DNA from: Neoceratodus forsteri
Taxonomy: Eukaryota > Chordata > Ceratodontiformes > Ceratodontidae
Reading direction: 5' to 3'
NCBI GenBank assembly: GCA_016271365.2
Contig: CM028132.1
Location: forward strand, 1,185,365,001-1,185,429,000
Length of the DNA stretch: 64,000 bases
Within the stretch, counting starts at the first letter, position 1, and the number at the start of each line of letters is the position of its first letter. The translations under genes and the position numbers were made by a program. The notes beneath the pieces are model-generated. The model was not told the DNA's origin and did not search any database. It worked only from the letters and a program-made list of their open reading frames with translations. Positions 22,191-33,093 of this stretch are shown one piece after another.

Positions 22191-22530
22191 AATTCTGGTT
22201 TTGGTTCACTCTCATTGTTCACGTTTTTCGATATATTTTGCTCCGCAGTACTCTGTGTGGCTGCCTTTACATCATGATGGTTGGCATCTGAACTGAATGG
22301 GTATCATTTAAAACATGGGTCCAACACTCAGGACATAGCATACCATAGTGCACACTCAGCATTGTTAAATCATGTGGATACTGAGTCTCACTCATCTCGC
22401 ACACCACACCAAACCCCTATTCTGGGACAGCACGCTATGTTCTTCTTTTTCCCCTCTCATCCAATAACTCCACACTTTGAGTTCACCATGTGCAATAATG
22501 GGGTGTGCTAAATTCATATATTTTTTTATA
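22191..22530. other. no recognised feature
   Basis: Nothing is recognised between the truncated CR1 and the SINE-like repeat. Confidence 0.4.
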
Positions 22531-22534
22531 TTAA

Positions 22535-22665
22535 AAAGTTCCTGAGGTGCTGTCTTTCGGATGAGATGTTAAAACCGAGGTCCACTCCCATCTATCTGTT
22601 CTGGTGGTTGTTCAGGTGGATGTTAAAGATCCCATGGCACTACTCGAAAAGAGTAGGGGAATTTT
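22535..22665 (+). mobile_element. left half of a widespread vertebrate SINE-like repeat
   Basis: The block GGTGCTGTCTTTCGGATGAG, then GTTAAA, ACCGAGGTC and AAAGATCCCATGGCAC, is recalled as common in vertebrate genomes; the family name is not certain. The repeat is broken at TAGGGGAATTTT, and its other half lies 15 kb away at 37662. Confidence 0.7.
22654..22665. repeat. left copy of 12-bp target-site duplication
   Basis: TAGGGGAATTTT recurs exactly at 37662-37673 and brackets the Tx1-like LINE. Confidence 0.8.
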
Positions 22666-23017
22666 TTATTGGAGAAAACTTCATAAACAAAACAAGGGAA
22701 AAAACAACAGGAGTATCAGAAAATACAAAAATATAATACAGAACATCAAGATCCAGAAACCAAAAAGCCACACTTTCCCTACAAAACCCCAAAACACCAG
22801 AAACAGACCCCAAATTCTAAAACCAAAAATCCCACTCAGAAATCCTGTTACAACTAGAAGCAAAAAACAGCTATCCCAACAGTCCCTCCTCATCCCAGTA
22901 TATAATGGGAAAACTCAAAAACAGTTCATAAAGCACTCAGCAGGAATCTACTGATCAATCAAAACCTGTAAAAAGGGAAGAGAACCCTAACTTTTCCACC
23001 AATCCTGTATCAGGGAG

Positions 23018-24391
23018 CTAGAAATAGATACGTCTTTCTTTTTTAAATAACATTGTGATTTCAATCTCAATTTTATTTTGTAAACCCAGCAAGGATAGCT
23101 GTTTTTGTTGCAGCACAAATTGACATCTAGTTTGCCAAATCACCCATTTAATAATAACCAAAATTACTCGAGTTGTCCCTAAATGAAATCTGCTCCAAAG
23201 AATACTGTCATACTGTCCATACACCAAGGTATTATATAATTCATAGACCTTAGATGAGGGATATTCCATGAACAGGCCAACACAGGCCATAAACCAGAAA
23301 TATTTGGGCATTGTAAAAAAAGATGTAACATTGTTTCAAACTCCAATCCACAACCCTCCCTTAGACAAGATCTGTCCTGAACATTTTTATGAAAATTATT
23401 TCCTCTTACATTTAGTCTAGAATGACAGCTAAGCCATACAGAATCCCATACTTTAGGAGGGAGTCTGGTTTCCGTCACTTGGGGAAGGACATCAGCTAGG
23501 GCTATAGTGTCTGGTAAAACCAGACAGGGTTTTTTAAAACAGATCTCCTGTAACAGTTTACGGTACTCCAATTTTCTAGTAGTGTGCAAAAGGTCAAAGG
23601 TCGAGATATGCCAACGTTTTAATTTCTTACACATTTCGAAAAGATAGGGAGAGAAACCTTGTGGGATATTCCGAAATACCCCCCATTGCTGGGTTTCCCA
23701 CTTCTGCCAAAAATAGCAGCATCTATCTTTAAACAAGGGAACCCAAGGTAGTTGACTAAACAGTAAAATGGGAACAAAATTCACATAAAGAAATACAGTA
23801 AAAAGAAAAATCACAGGATTGATCATGTTCAAACCACCATCACACAGCGGCTAATAGGTACTATTTCGCTTTATGGAATTAAGCTGACTCCCCCACAACA
23901 GCTGAAAAGCCACACTATACATCTTAACCTCTAATTTGACAGGCAAATGATACAAATAACTAACATTCAAAAAAATAGGCAAAAGAAAAGTTTTAAACGT
24001 AAAAACTCTTTCGTTTTTTGTCATAGGAAAACCTTTCCATCTTACAACTTTCTCCTCTGCTTTGGCCAAGGCAGTTTCCCAGTTGTAACAGGCCGGGTCA
24101 GGAGCTCCAAACCAGTACCCCAAAATGTTAATTGGTAATGCAGATAAACCAACACCCCTAGAGCTTGTGGAGCTACTTCTAAAGTACGAATCCCCACAGC
24201 TGCACTCTTTTGTCTGTTAATCTTTGAACCAGAGACAAAAGAGAAGGAGTCTACAACCTTCATAGCCCGCTCCCCAGATACTTGATCAGCTACTAGTATA
24301 GTAGTGTCATCTGCATAAGCAAAAGCAATCAGAAATACACCATCCTCAGAACCCCGCAATTGTACAATCCCTGGTGTCGTGTGTAATGTTC
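23018..24391 (-). pseudogene. Tx1-like ORF2, RT palm to C-terminus
   Basis: This is the 3' part of ORF2, downstream of the TTAA insertion. 24042-24391 gives the catalytic AYADDTTILVA and the SGSKINRQKS block. 23851-24123 gives GYWFGAPDP and the thumb region. 23179-23832 gives the C-terminal region with C-x-x-x-x-C...HLFLQCP (CLREGCGLE, MLHLFLQCPNIS), a Cys/His motif common in L1/Tx1 ORF2 C-termini. 23018-23311 ends the ORF. The frame changes at several places. A 3' UTR of about 350 bp follows. Confidence 0.8.
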
Positions 24392-24395
24392 TTAA
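24392..24395. repeat. TTAA target duplication, left
   Basis: Matches TTAA at 27764-27767 and flanks the inverted termini of the DNA transposon. Confidence 0.7.
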
Positions 24396-24879
24396 AGGGT
24401 ACCTAAACAAGCAGTTTTTTTAAACTGCAAACTTCAAAAATCTGGCTTAATTGCAAGGTAAAGTAAAGGCTGCTGTTTACATTTATGCTAAAACTGCATT
24501 TATGTAAATAACATACATGCAGTTTCATAGCTTTTGAAAAATGTAAACATCAGCCTTTCACTTTCAAAAAACAGCCTTGGTTTCTCCCTAAGATGTCTGC
24601 CAAGTGTGTTGAGTGAGAAGTCATGATGACATCATCAGAGACAGAGCAAGAGACCCACAAATATTCCTATAGTGCTAACTAGTTCTTATTTCCCTCTTTG
24701 TTTTCAATTGTTGTACCAAAATGATCAACACCATGTGTTAACTTGTGGATTATTTTGATCAGTACTCGTGTTAGGCTATGATATTGTTTAATTTGTTTAC
24801 TTTAACTTGCAGAAAATGTTTTGCAATCCAGCTAACTTTCTCTTTGGCAAACCACGGTACAGTACAACACTTCAAATAC

Positions 24880-25065
24880 CTGATGATCTAGTGGTTATGT
24901 GATGCCCTGAATTGTATTTTTTGTTAACCAGGAGAGACACACTAAGCTGAAAGCTTGTTTACAGGTGTGGCCTGGGAGCACACTGAAGTTTAGTGACTTG
25001 CTCAGGGTCACACAGCAAAGTACCAGTCTGGTTCAATTACAAAGCTCATGCTCTCTTGTTAATCC
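24880..25065 (+). mobile_element. CORE-SINE (MIR-like) fragment
   Basis: An A-box-like TGATCTAGTGG lies at 24884-24894. The block GACTTGCTCAGGGTCACACA around 24995-25014 matches the central core shared by MIR and other CORE-SINEs. CATGCTCTCTTGTTAATCCAC follows, like the MIR region after its core. It lies within the TTAA transposon. Confidence 0.65.
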
Positions 25066-25862
25066 ACAAATAAGGCCTTTTCTTTCCACATGAACCCCCT
25101 GCACCTAGCCTGCCTTCTGTTGAACACCCCACCATCCATACCCGGTCCTTAGTACTGCCTGGGGCTGCATGTGAGCTTGCGATCTCATGAAGAGAATTAT
25201 CACACCTCAGATTGTAATCTTGTACCTCAGAGAGTTGCGCACACCTATACCAATACACATCATCAGCTGGCACTATAAAAAATGGCTCCCAAATCACTCT
25301 CCAGTCCACATTCTCAGTGTTTGACTTCTGCTCCCACAGTAAACATTGAGTGGATCACCACCCTTCTGCACAGTGAAGGTAGTATTTACAGTTCCCCTGT
25401 TGTGTTTTTTCCCCACCTCATTAACCAGCAACTAGGTCTTCCTGGAGGACCAAGCAATAAGCATCATGACCCACCAGAAAAACTGCTGTTCATGCCCTCA
25501 TAAGGGCTACACTTACAATGGATAACACTATTATTAGCAGGAGAGGCATACTAATACCTTGAGCAAATCCACCTGACTTCCAGTGTCAGTCTACTTCTTC
25601 ACCTGTGACCTGCAGAACTCTGCAGGACAGTTCTCAACAATTCTTCTCCAGTACTTTTCTGAGCTCTACTCCACAATGTGAGTTTGCTGGCTACCACCCT
25701 TCCAAATCTTGAATGAGCTGTACACAACTCCCTCAATACTGTCCTAACAAACGTCAACACCCCCCTCCACCCAAGGGTAATCTCCCTACACTGAATTCAG
25801 GTAACGGTTTAGGTGCAGCCCTACCACTCTGAGTATTTGTCATCGCTGGCTACTCTCATCCA

Positions 25863-26608
25863 CAGTCAGATAGTGATCATGATGTTGGCAGCCCCATATT
25901 TCAGATCTCACAGTGATCTGCTCAGTGTCCTCCTTCTGTCTTCAACTAACCTGAATATAGTTGCACCCTGCTGGAATGGCCTCTTCAGTCTCTCTCTGGC
26001 ATTCATTCTTCTCACCTGCTCCCCACACCAAAAACTGGTGAGTTCACTACCCTTCTGCATCATGAATGTGGTTAATACAATCTCCTGTGTTATTTTTACA
26101 TATCAATAATAAACATGATTTTCTGGTAAGCCAGGCTGATAGCAGCATGGCACAAGTGGGAAAATAAGCTTTCCTACCCATATAAGATCTAAGCCACCTA
26201 TGATTAGGCACAAGTAAATGACGTGCATAGTGATGTGCACACCCATCATTTAATAGTGCCTAATCAAAGGTAACCTAGATCTTTTAAGGATAGGAAAGCC
26301 CATCATTCCCTTTGTTCCCTGCTGCTATCAGCCTGACTTACTGGAAGGATATGTTTATATTTGATATGTCAAAAAAAAAACAGGGACTATACTACTTGCA
26401 TTCATGATGCAGAAGGGTGATGAGCTCACCAGTTTTTGGTGTGAGGAGGAACAGTGAAGAATGAATACCAGAGAGGGACTGAGAAGGTCACTCTTGCAAG
26501 GTACTGCTAAATTCAGGGAAATGGGAACACAGAAGAGGAGAAATATGAGCAGATTACTGTGAGAAATAAGATGTGAGGCTGCCAACACCATGATCACTAC
26601 CTGACCCT
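25863..26608. repeat. 746-bp imperfect palindrome with almost no loop
   Basis: The left arm (25863 to about 26231) and the right arm (about 26232-26608) are inverted copies, with many mismatches and small gaps. Landmarks are GTGATCATGATGTTGGCAGC with its inverse near 26578-26600, CACACCAAAAACTGGTGAG with its inverse near 26432, and TGATTAGGCAC (26201) with GTGCCTAATCA (26256). Open frames on opposite strands (25813-26109 and 26355-26654) look alike only because of this. A third, weaker copy of part of the arm lies near 25320-25400. Confidence 0.75.
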
Positions 26609-26689
26609 GTTGTGCTGGCCAACATTTCCCTTCCCATAAAACCAGTTCATGCACTTGTCCAAGGCTGTGTGTGGATATTAATATATGAA

Positions 26690-26790
26690 ATGGCTGCCAC
26701 TACACATTCAGTCACTTCACTACCAGTCTAGTATTGCTTATAAAACACTTTGGGATACAACGCGAATGAGAACCACTGTAAAAATGCTGA
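26690..26790 (+). mobile_element. 3' tail of a SINE of the L2-tail type
   Basis: TAAAACACTTTGGGAT, GAGAACCACTGTAAAAATG and a run of CTT/ATT repeats form the terminal signature of many vertebrate SINEs with L2-like tails. The 5' part is missing or displaced. Confidence 0.55.
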
Positions 26791-27763
26791 TTCTTCTTCT
26801 TATTATTTCCCATGGAAAAAAATGACAAGACAAGCATATATTTGATTTTCAAGAAAGTATGAACTCTAACATTGGACTACACAAGAACTTTGCTACAAAA
26901 AGTGGTGGATGTAGAGGGTGGTGAAGGGGGTGGTGCAACCCCCCACGTTGTAACGTACTTGCTTGCTGCTGCTGCATTTCACTTTGTTGAAGAAGTCTAA
27001 TTCATTGATTGTACAAATGTTTACATTCAAACTATGGATTACATTTGCAGGATCTGTCAAAAACATAATAGAAAAGAATAATAGCAGAAAATATAAAGGT
27101 TTAATAAAAATGTTAAAAAGTTCAGATTAAGTATGCACACCACCCCAGCACTCCCATTGTAGCATTTTGGATCTGCCATAACCACTAGACCACCAGGTTA
27201 TTCAAGATCAGTACTGCACTGTGGTTTGCCACAGAGAAAGTCGGTTAGATTAAAACACAATTTCAGCATGTTAAAGTAAATAAAATGAACAGAACCATAG
27301 CATAACATGTGTATTATGCAAAATAATGCACATGGTTTTGACCATCTGGGTGAAACAATTCTATACAAAGGGAAAAAAGAACTAGTTAGCACTATAGAGA
27401 CCCATATCTATCTCTTTAACTTTGGCTCCAATTTTGTCATCACATAACACACTTGGCAGCCATTTTAGGAATTAGGTAAGACAGTTTGTTTGAAATTGGA
27501 AGGCTGATTTTACAACTTTTAAATGCTCTGGAACCACATTTAGGTAAATTATATAAATATAGTTTTAGCATTAATGAATACAGCAGCCTTTCCTTTAGTC
27601 ACCTACAGAGTCAGATTTTTGAATACAGTACACTCTTGATTATCCGACCTCCATTCATCCGAACTCCCTATCTAATGGACGGTCAGATTGTCCCCCACAC
27701 ACTGTGAATCCAGTACAAGTGACTCTCATTTAGTTTGTTGCCAAAATGTTGTTTAGGTATCCT

Positions 27764-27767
27764 TTAA
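27764..27767. repeat. TTAA target duplication, right
   Basis: Pairs with TTAA at 24392-24395. Confidence 0.7.
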
Positions 27768-29751
27768 TAAAGGATCTAAAGAAAAAAACATAAAGAAGCG
27801 GACTCAGAGGACAGCCCTGTCTGACTCCCCCGCTGAATCATTACAGACCTCCCCAATCTGCTATTTACCAAGGGCCGAGATGAGGCGTGACTGTAAATAA
27901 CTTGAAGCCATTCTATAAACTCAACTGGAATGCCAAAATGTTTTAAAACCCGAAACAAGTAGACATGGGGAACCTCGTCAAAGGCCTTAACTTGATCAAG
28001 CGAGAGTAAATACCCAGAACCACTTGACCCATCAAAAGCTTCCCTCAGTAATTTAGTAATGTCTCCCACACCCAGGTGGGGAATGGTACAAGTCTGACCA
28101 GGTGAAATCTCTTCCTGAGCCACCCAGGATAGATGTTTGCACAGCATTTTACAAATAATTTTCCAGACAACATTTAACAAACTAATGGGCCTCCAATTTC
28201 TAAGATCCAATCTATCCCCTTTTTTATAGAGAAAAATCTAAATACTGTCTGCTAAAGCCACAGGAAAAGGAACCAAACCAGATAATATATCACTATAAAC
28301 TTTCACCAAATACGGGCTTAAGAGGCATACTGCTTTCCTATAGAGTTCCCCTGGTAAGCCATCCGGACTAGGAGAAGAACCAGATGGTAATCCACTAATA
28401 ACCTCCTCAACCACTTTTAGAGAAATGGAAGAAGTCAATAGGGATCTATCTGATTCCAAAATATCAGGTATCTGTAATGTACTAAGAAATGCATCCATCC
28501 CAGCTGTAGGAGGACAGTTGTTACAAAAAGAAGCTTCCACAAACTGATGAACCACTTCCTCAATATCATCATCAGAATTTACAATCCGACCTGTATCAGA
28601 CCTCAAGGCTTCCATATATTTAGATTTCACCCTTTGAGTGGAACAGTCATAAGGATTAACACCTTGTGCTTTTCCCTGAGTGCCAAACTTCTGTTCTAAA
28701 AACAGAGAATGGGCTCTATCATACTGAAACTTACACATCTCAGATTTAATCATAATAATATCATCTGTGAGGTCTTCTCCAGTCTCCACAGCTCGAGAAA
28801 GTAGCCTTTGTAGCCTATCTCTGAACTGCAGGTAGGTTAGATATTTAGTATTAGCAGCCTGTTTCGCCAATGAGCTACATAAAGTTTTCAAATCTCATTT
28901 CAAGTCCTGCCACCATAAAAGAGAATTGTTGTATAAATCAAAAACAGAAAACCTGGCTGCAAACTCATTATGAATGAGAGCTCAGGTATCTGTGTCTGAT
29001 AAAAGAGTTGAATTCAACCTCCATATTGGATTCGGGCCGGGTTTATTTACAGGGGTACCAACAAAAACAGTAATCAGTCTGTGGTCAGAGGTCTCAACTG
29101 GAGAAACTGAAAAAGATTTCACAGGGACCCAATGGGAGGCAAACCAGAAGTCAATTCTTGTAGACAAGTGACCCCTAGAGTAAGTATGCTCCGGTAAACT
29201 AGAAAAACCAGCAGCACAATCCTTAAGCTTGGCCTGTGTATACATTTTGTACAAAAAATTAGAATAAGAATATCATTTTTGTGCTCTACCTGTTTTGTCA
29301 AATAAAAATAATGTACAATTGAAATCACCTCTTAAAAAAACAGATCTTGTGGTATACAAAAAAGGTAGAACTTTCTGCAACAACATAACCCATTGGAATT
29401 TCGTCTGGAAATTATAGACATTTATAATATGCAATTCATGTGCTCCCAGCCGGGCATCAAGAATGCATGCCCGTCCAGGAACCAAATCAACAATTCGGGA
29501 AACATGGAGGTCAGGGTTCAGGATTAAAAACCCCAGCCCTGAACATGATTCCTCCCCCAAGGACCAAAAAGAAGTACCCCAAACCAGTCATTTGTCACCC
29601 AGTAGGTCTCTCTTGAGGTATGTAACTGGGTGTCTTGAAGTAAACAACTATCAAGTCGGTGACCGGAAATGATAGAGAAAGTGGTAAGTCTTTTTTTATG
29701 GTTCTTTATACTATTGACATTTAAAGATCCCAAGGAAAGGTGCCACTCCAT
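27768..29751 (-). pseudogene. Tx1-like ORF2: endonuclease and N-terminal RT
   Basis: ORF2 starts at the ATG at 29751-29749, just after the ORF1 stop. The endonuclease spans about 29751-28982. Its blocks are GSLNVNSIKN, LRGDFNCTL (near 29300), RIDFWFA and SDHRLITVF. The linker and RT fingers are at 28238-28891 with SPSPDGLPGELY. The RT continues at 27776-28210 with NWRPISLLNVVWKI, SLDQVKAFDEVPH, and, in a shifted frame, GVRQGCPLSPLL. The TTAA transposon then interrupts the gene before the catalytic YADD. The frames change several times. Confidence 0.85.
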
Positions 29752-29756
29752 GTTCA
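29749..29756 (-). promoter_or_regulatory. ORF1 stop to ORF2 start junction, TGAACATG
   Basis: Only two bases separate the TGA of ORF1 from the ATG of ORF2. The ATG has A at -3 and G at +4, a strong start context. This arrangement fits termination-reinitiation; function is inferred. Confidence 0.6.
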
Positions 29757-31293
29757 GGTGGTTGAAACATCTGCCATAGTGGAAACCAGATTTTGCATTT
29801 TTAGTCCCCAATCTTTTGGACTTTTTTTTCTTCTGACCCCCCCTTTGGTATCTGCACAGGGAAATTCAGAATCAGTCACATGTTCTGTCTGTGAGGAAAT
29901 TAGTGAAGAGGAATCCAAGTCATCATCCTCCTCATCCCACTGTTTCCTTTCGGCAAGAGGGAGGAATCTATTGGATGTGGGCATACCAGCCTCACCCCCA
30001 TCCATAGCATCTTTGTCCAGTTTTTGGGATACACTGCGAGTCATCCGCCTATTTTTTTGAAATTCCCAATCTGTGGAGTGGGGATGCGGCATGGTGGGAT
30101 CTTGCCTAGAATGTCCCAGTACTTCAACAGAGCTAGGGTGAGACTCCGTATCCTCAGGAGAATTGGGTAATACCAGATCTGCAACCACCACTGGGGCTGT
30201 GGTACCTGGGGAAACCCCCTGCTGCGATGTTAGATTGACTGGGATAATGGAGGGAGTGGGCACATGCCTTGTAGGGGGAGAATCGACAGCAGTAACTGTT
30301 ACAGAGGGTGAGGGGGCTGGGGTTGGGACACATCTAAAGGGTAATCATCTCCTGCAAGCCCTTGTGGGTCCCCTTCTATATTTTTGGTAGAGTCATGCTC
30401 TCCCATATTATGTGAAGCCCAGGGACAGTCTCTGAAAGTGTGGGTGATGTGTTCACAAAGATCACAAATAACAGGAGTCCGGCAGGTGAATGCCACGTGG
30501 CTGATCCCTCCACAAAGGGAACATTTCATTTTTTCACAGTCATTGCTCAGATGAGTATGTGCCCCACACCTGAAACAGGATCGAGGTTGTCCAGCATAAA
30601 AGATAAAGCCTCAGTCCCTCCCTAGTTAGAAGCAACTAGGTAGGTGTTGTATAATACCACGAATCTGAGGCAGTTTGACCCGAATCCTCCACCCCCCAGT
30701 CCAAATATCCTCAGAGTCAATAATAGGGTCCGGAAGACCTAAAACTGAACATTTTGGCCGCAACCAGAATAAAATATCTGATATTGCCACTCCTTTATTT
30801 TTAAATAACACAGTCTCCATACTGTAAGCAGCTTAATTAAAGGAATAGCAGCAAAGACTTTCCATTCAGGGTTACTGCGAACACCTTGATAATGTTCCCA
30901 GAAGAGCTCTAAACCCTCAGCAGTTTTAAAGCTGATATCAAAATTTGGATCACCTGAGGTGTGAATTAAAGCATAAATATCCTGAGCAGAAAAACCCATG
31001 CTGTTCTTCAAAAGCGTACGGCCCACATATATTCTGTCAGGATGTAACTCTAAGCCTCCTTTATGTTTTAGCCTTACTGCATTACGCCATTTAGCAGGTT
31101 CAGGAGGAGCATGAAATAGTCCTGCATATGTTCTGTAGGATGAGTTCCAACCACGGTCATGATCAGCTCCTGCAGTACTCATAGAAGGATGTGGGGGGGC
31201 AGGATGGTCCGGGCCAGGCCCAGGGACATCAGATGCCGGGTTCAGGGCAATAGGTTCTTCAGGGGCATGCAGTTTTTCAGAAGCACTGAGCAA
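29754..31293 (-). pseudogene. Tx1-like ORF1 with CCHC zinc knuckles
   Basis: ORF1 of Tx1-clade LINEs is a nucleic-acid-binding protein. 30739-31293 carries TYAGLFHAPPEPAKWRNAV and NSMGFSAQDIYALIH, followed by FDISFKTAEGLELFWEHY. 30626-30820 carries DILFWLRPKCSVLG and IWTGGWRIRVKL. The knuckle region at about 30440-30590 shows CFRCGAHTHLSNDC, CSLCGGISHVAFTC and CDLCEHITHTFRDC, three CCHC-type motifs. 29754-30263 is an acidic then basic C-terminal tail. The TGA at 29756-29754 is followed by AC and the ORF2 ATG. The N-terminus lies further 5', beyond 31400 and at 37319-37664. Several frameshifts are present. Confidence 0.8.
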
Positions 31294-31400
31294 AGGAGAA
31301 ACCTCCGTAGAAACCTGTTGCTGAGGAAAAAGAGCCGGGGGGAGCTAGACAGCTCTAGAGAGCAGGGGAGCTCCATAGGGTCAGAAAGAGCAGATCACAG

Positions 31401-31964
31401 TCATTGAGGGGACACCCAAGGCTGATTAGGGCCAGATCTAACCCACCCAGCAGCCTGTAAAGCTTCAGCAACAGTATGCCCCGTAACCAACACAGTATGA
31501 TCAAAATTAGAGCCTTCCCCAGACAAGTCGGTACTCTGAGGAACAGAAGCGAGTATTGCGGTGCCAGTCACAGGATCAGACAGCTGCCGAGGAGTGTCTG
31601 TTCTAGAATCAGTGTCCACCTCATAACCCACTCTGTTTTGTACAGGTAAAGACAAGTCTTGAGCAGTAGAAACAATGAAAGTTTTACTAGTAGGTCCCCG
31701 GGATGTAATACGGCAACCTTCCATGTCCGTGGAAGTTGGTATTTCACCAATTACCAGGTCTGGGGTTGCAGCAGACCCAGTGCCATACTCCGTCGTGCAA
31801 ACTCCTGACAAACTGACAGCTTTTGGGGAAAGCGGAGCTCCAATAAGCAACACTCCTGTCTTGAGATTTAAAAATCTCAATTTGATGTGTTGTTGGTGAA
31901 GCTGTTTGAATTGGAGTCCTGTTTCTTTGGGTAGCAAACCTATTTTGGGGGCTTTGAGTAGCAT
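31401..31964 (-). pseudogene. probable N-terminal region of Tx1-like ORF1
   Basis: An open frame of 187 codons on the LINE strand lies just upstream of the recognised ORF1 domain. It is rich in Ser, Thr and Pro and has no recognised fold (for example TAILASVPQSTDLSGEG). It ends at a stop near 31401, with recognisable ORF1 resuming at 31293. Its first 28 residues lie in a 152-bp sequence repeated 541 bp upstream. The assignment rests on position and strand only. Confidence 0.4.
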
Positions 31965-32032
31965 GGTGATTCATTGTTGCTGGCTTCACTAGCTGCAACG
32001 TTTTAGTGCAGAGTGGGGGAAGGGTGTTAATG
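31881..32032. repeat. 152-bp direct repeat, copy 1
   Basis: Identical by eye to 32422-32573. The region between holds shorter related units on the minus strand (KIGLLPKETGLQFK, then KIGLELEDIGLQFK). Confidence 0.8.
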
Positions 32033-32421
32033 ATCTGGCCAGGTCTCACTCAGTTAGGGAGGCTGAGCTGAATCAGGTGTGAAGTCAGTGCTTTGGCTTC
32101 TCAGAAGGAACTAGAAGGGGGACAGGATCAGACCTACAGTACAGTAGCTTCTTGTTGTTTTTTACATTGTTTTTTGTGGATTCTACTTGGTAGAAGGTTA
32201 TTTCTTTTATTTCTTACTACTAAGGGGCTAGTAGGGTATTGTTTGGGGCTGTTGGAATTTTGAAACCTGTTTTGGTAGCTATAAGTGGGCTCATTTGTTT
32301 GATTCACTGTGTGCAGGCTGCATTTGTAGAGGCCTATTTCTTCTGTTTTAAAACATAATTGTGATTTAACTGGGTCTGTTTCTTTGAATTGGAGACCTAT
32401 ATCTTCTAATTCCAAGCCTAT

Positions 32422-32573
32422 TTTGATGTGTTGTTGGTGAAGCTGTTTGAATTGGAGTCCTGTTTCTTTGGGTAGCAAACCTATTTTGGGGGCTTTGAGT
32501 AGCATGGTGATTCATTGTTGCTGGCTTCACTAGCTGCAACGTTTTAGTGCAGAGTGGGGGAAGGGTGTTAATG
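32422..32573. repeat. 152-bp direct repeat, copy 2
   Basis: Identical by eye to 31881-32032, offset 541 bp. About 18 bp of weaker similarity continue past the end. Confidence 0.8.
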
Positions 32574-33093
32574 GTCTGACCAGAGGTCTCAGCTACCTGA
32601 TTGTTTCTGGAAGACTTGGGCTGGTCCCACCCACCCAAACCCCTCACCCCACCCACCCCTGTCCATTATTTCCTTTATACCAGGGTTCTGACATCACTGC
32701 CTCAAACAGGCAAAGGATATGCACCTGTCAAAGTAGAAGCAGACATCCAGGAAAGGAACAGCAGCAAGTGAAGAGGTGACTGCTATCTCAGTGGAAGGGA
32801 AGTAAATGCAAATCTAGGAGCTTTCATTATTACTTATTCGCATTGATATTGCAGTGGAGAAAGGAGGAGTAGGAGTTTGAAGAAGGTTGTGCAATGGCTA
32901 CTTAAAGTCTGTTTTTGAGTGTGGATAGGAAGGATAGGAATATAAAAAGCAGTTGCTCAATATATCTAAACGTGTACAACAAAGGAGGTTAGGGAAATAA
33001 AGAAAATGTTTTGCACTGATAGAGGGGAGAGGGAGACTTGGGGAGTGTTTGGCATCCTGCATCTGGAAGGGGGTCGCTGGTGGGCAGACAGCA

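Larger units (their letters stand above)
24396..27763. mobile_element. TTAA-target DNA transposon (T2/Kolobok- or piggyBac-like), non-autonomous
   Basis: The termini AGGGTACCTAAACAA (24396-24410) and TTGTTTAGGTATCCT (27749-27763) are inverted repeats with one mismatch, flanked by TTAA on both sides. Removing 24396-27763 and one TTAA rejoins the Tx1-like RT between its RQGCPLSPLLYV block and the region before AYADD, so the element inserted in that gene. Termini starting AGGG next to TTAA recall the Xenopus T2/Kolobok family. PiggyBac also uses TTAA. No transposase was recognised. The left end has a further inverted pair (about 24460-24484 with 24537-24564). The interior holds a CORE-SINE, a large palindrome and a SINE tail. 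Confidence 0.7.

Noticed and set aside
25813..26654. Two similar proteins on opposite strands suggesting a divergent gene pair
   Set aside because: The similarity follows from a large palindrome. Neither frame has a recognised domain, and the mirrored reading is expected.
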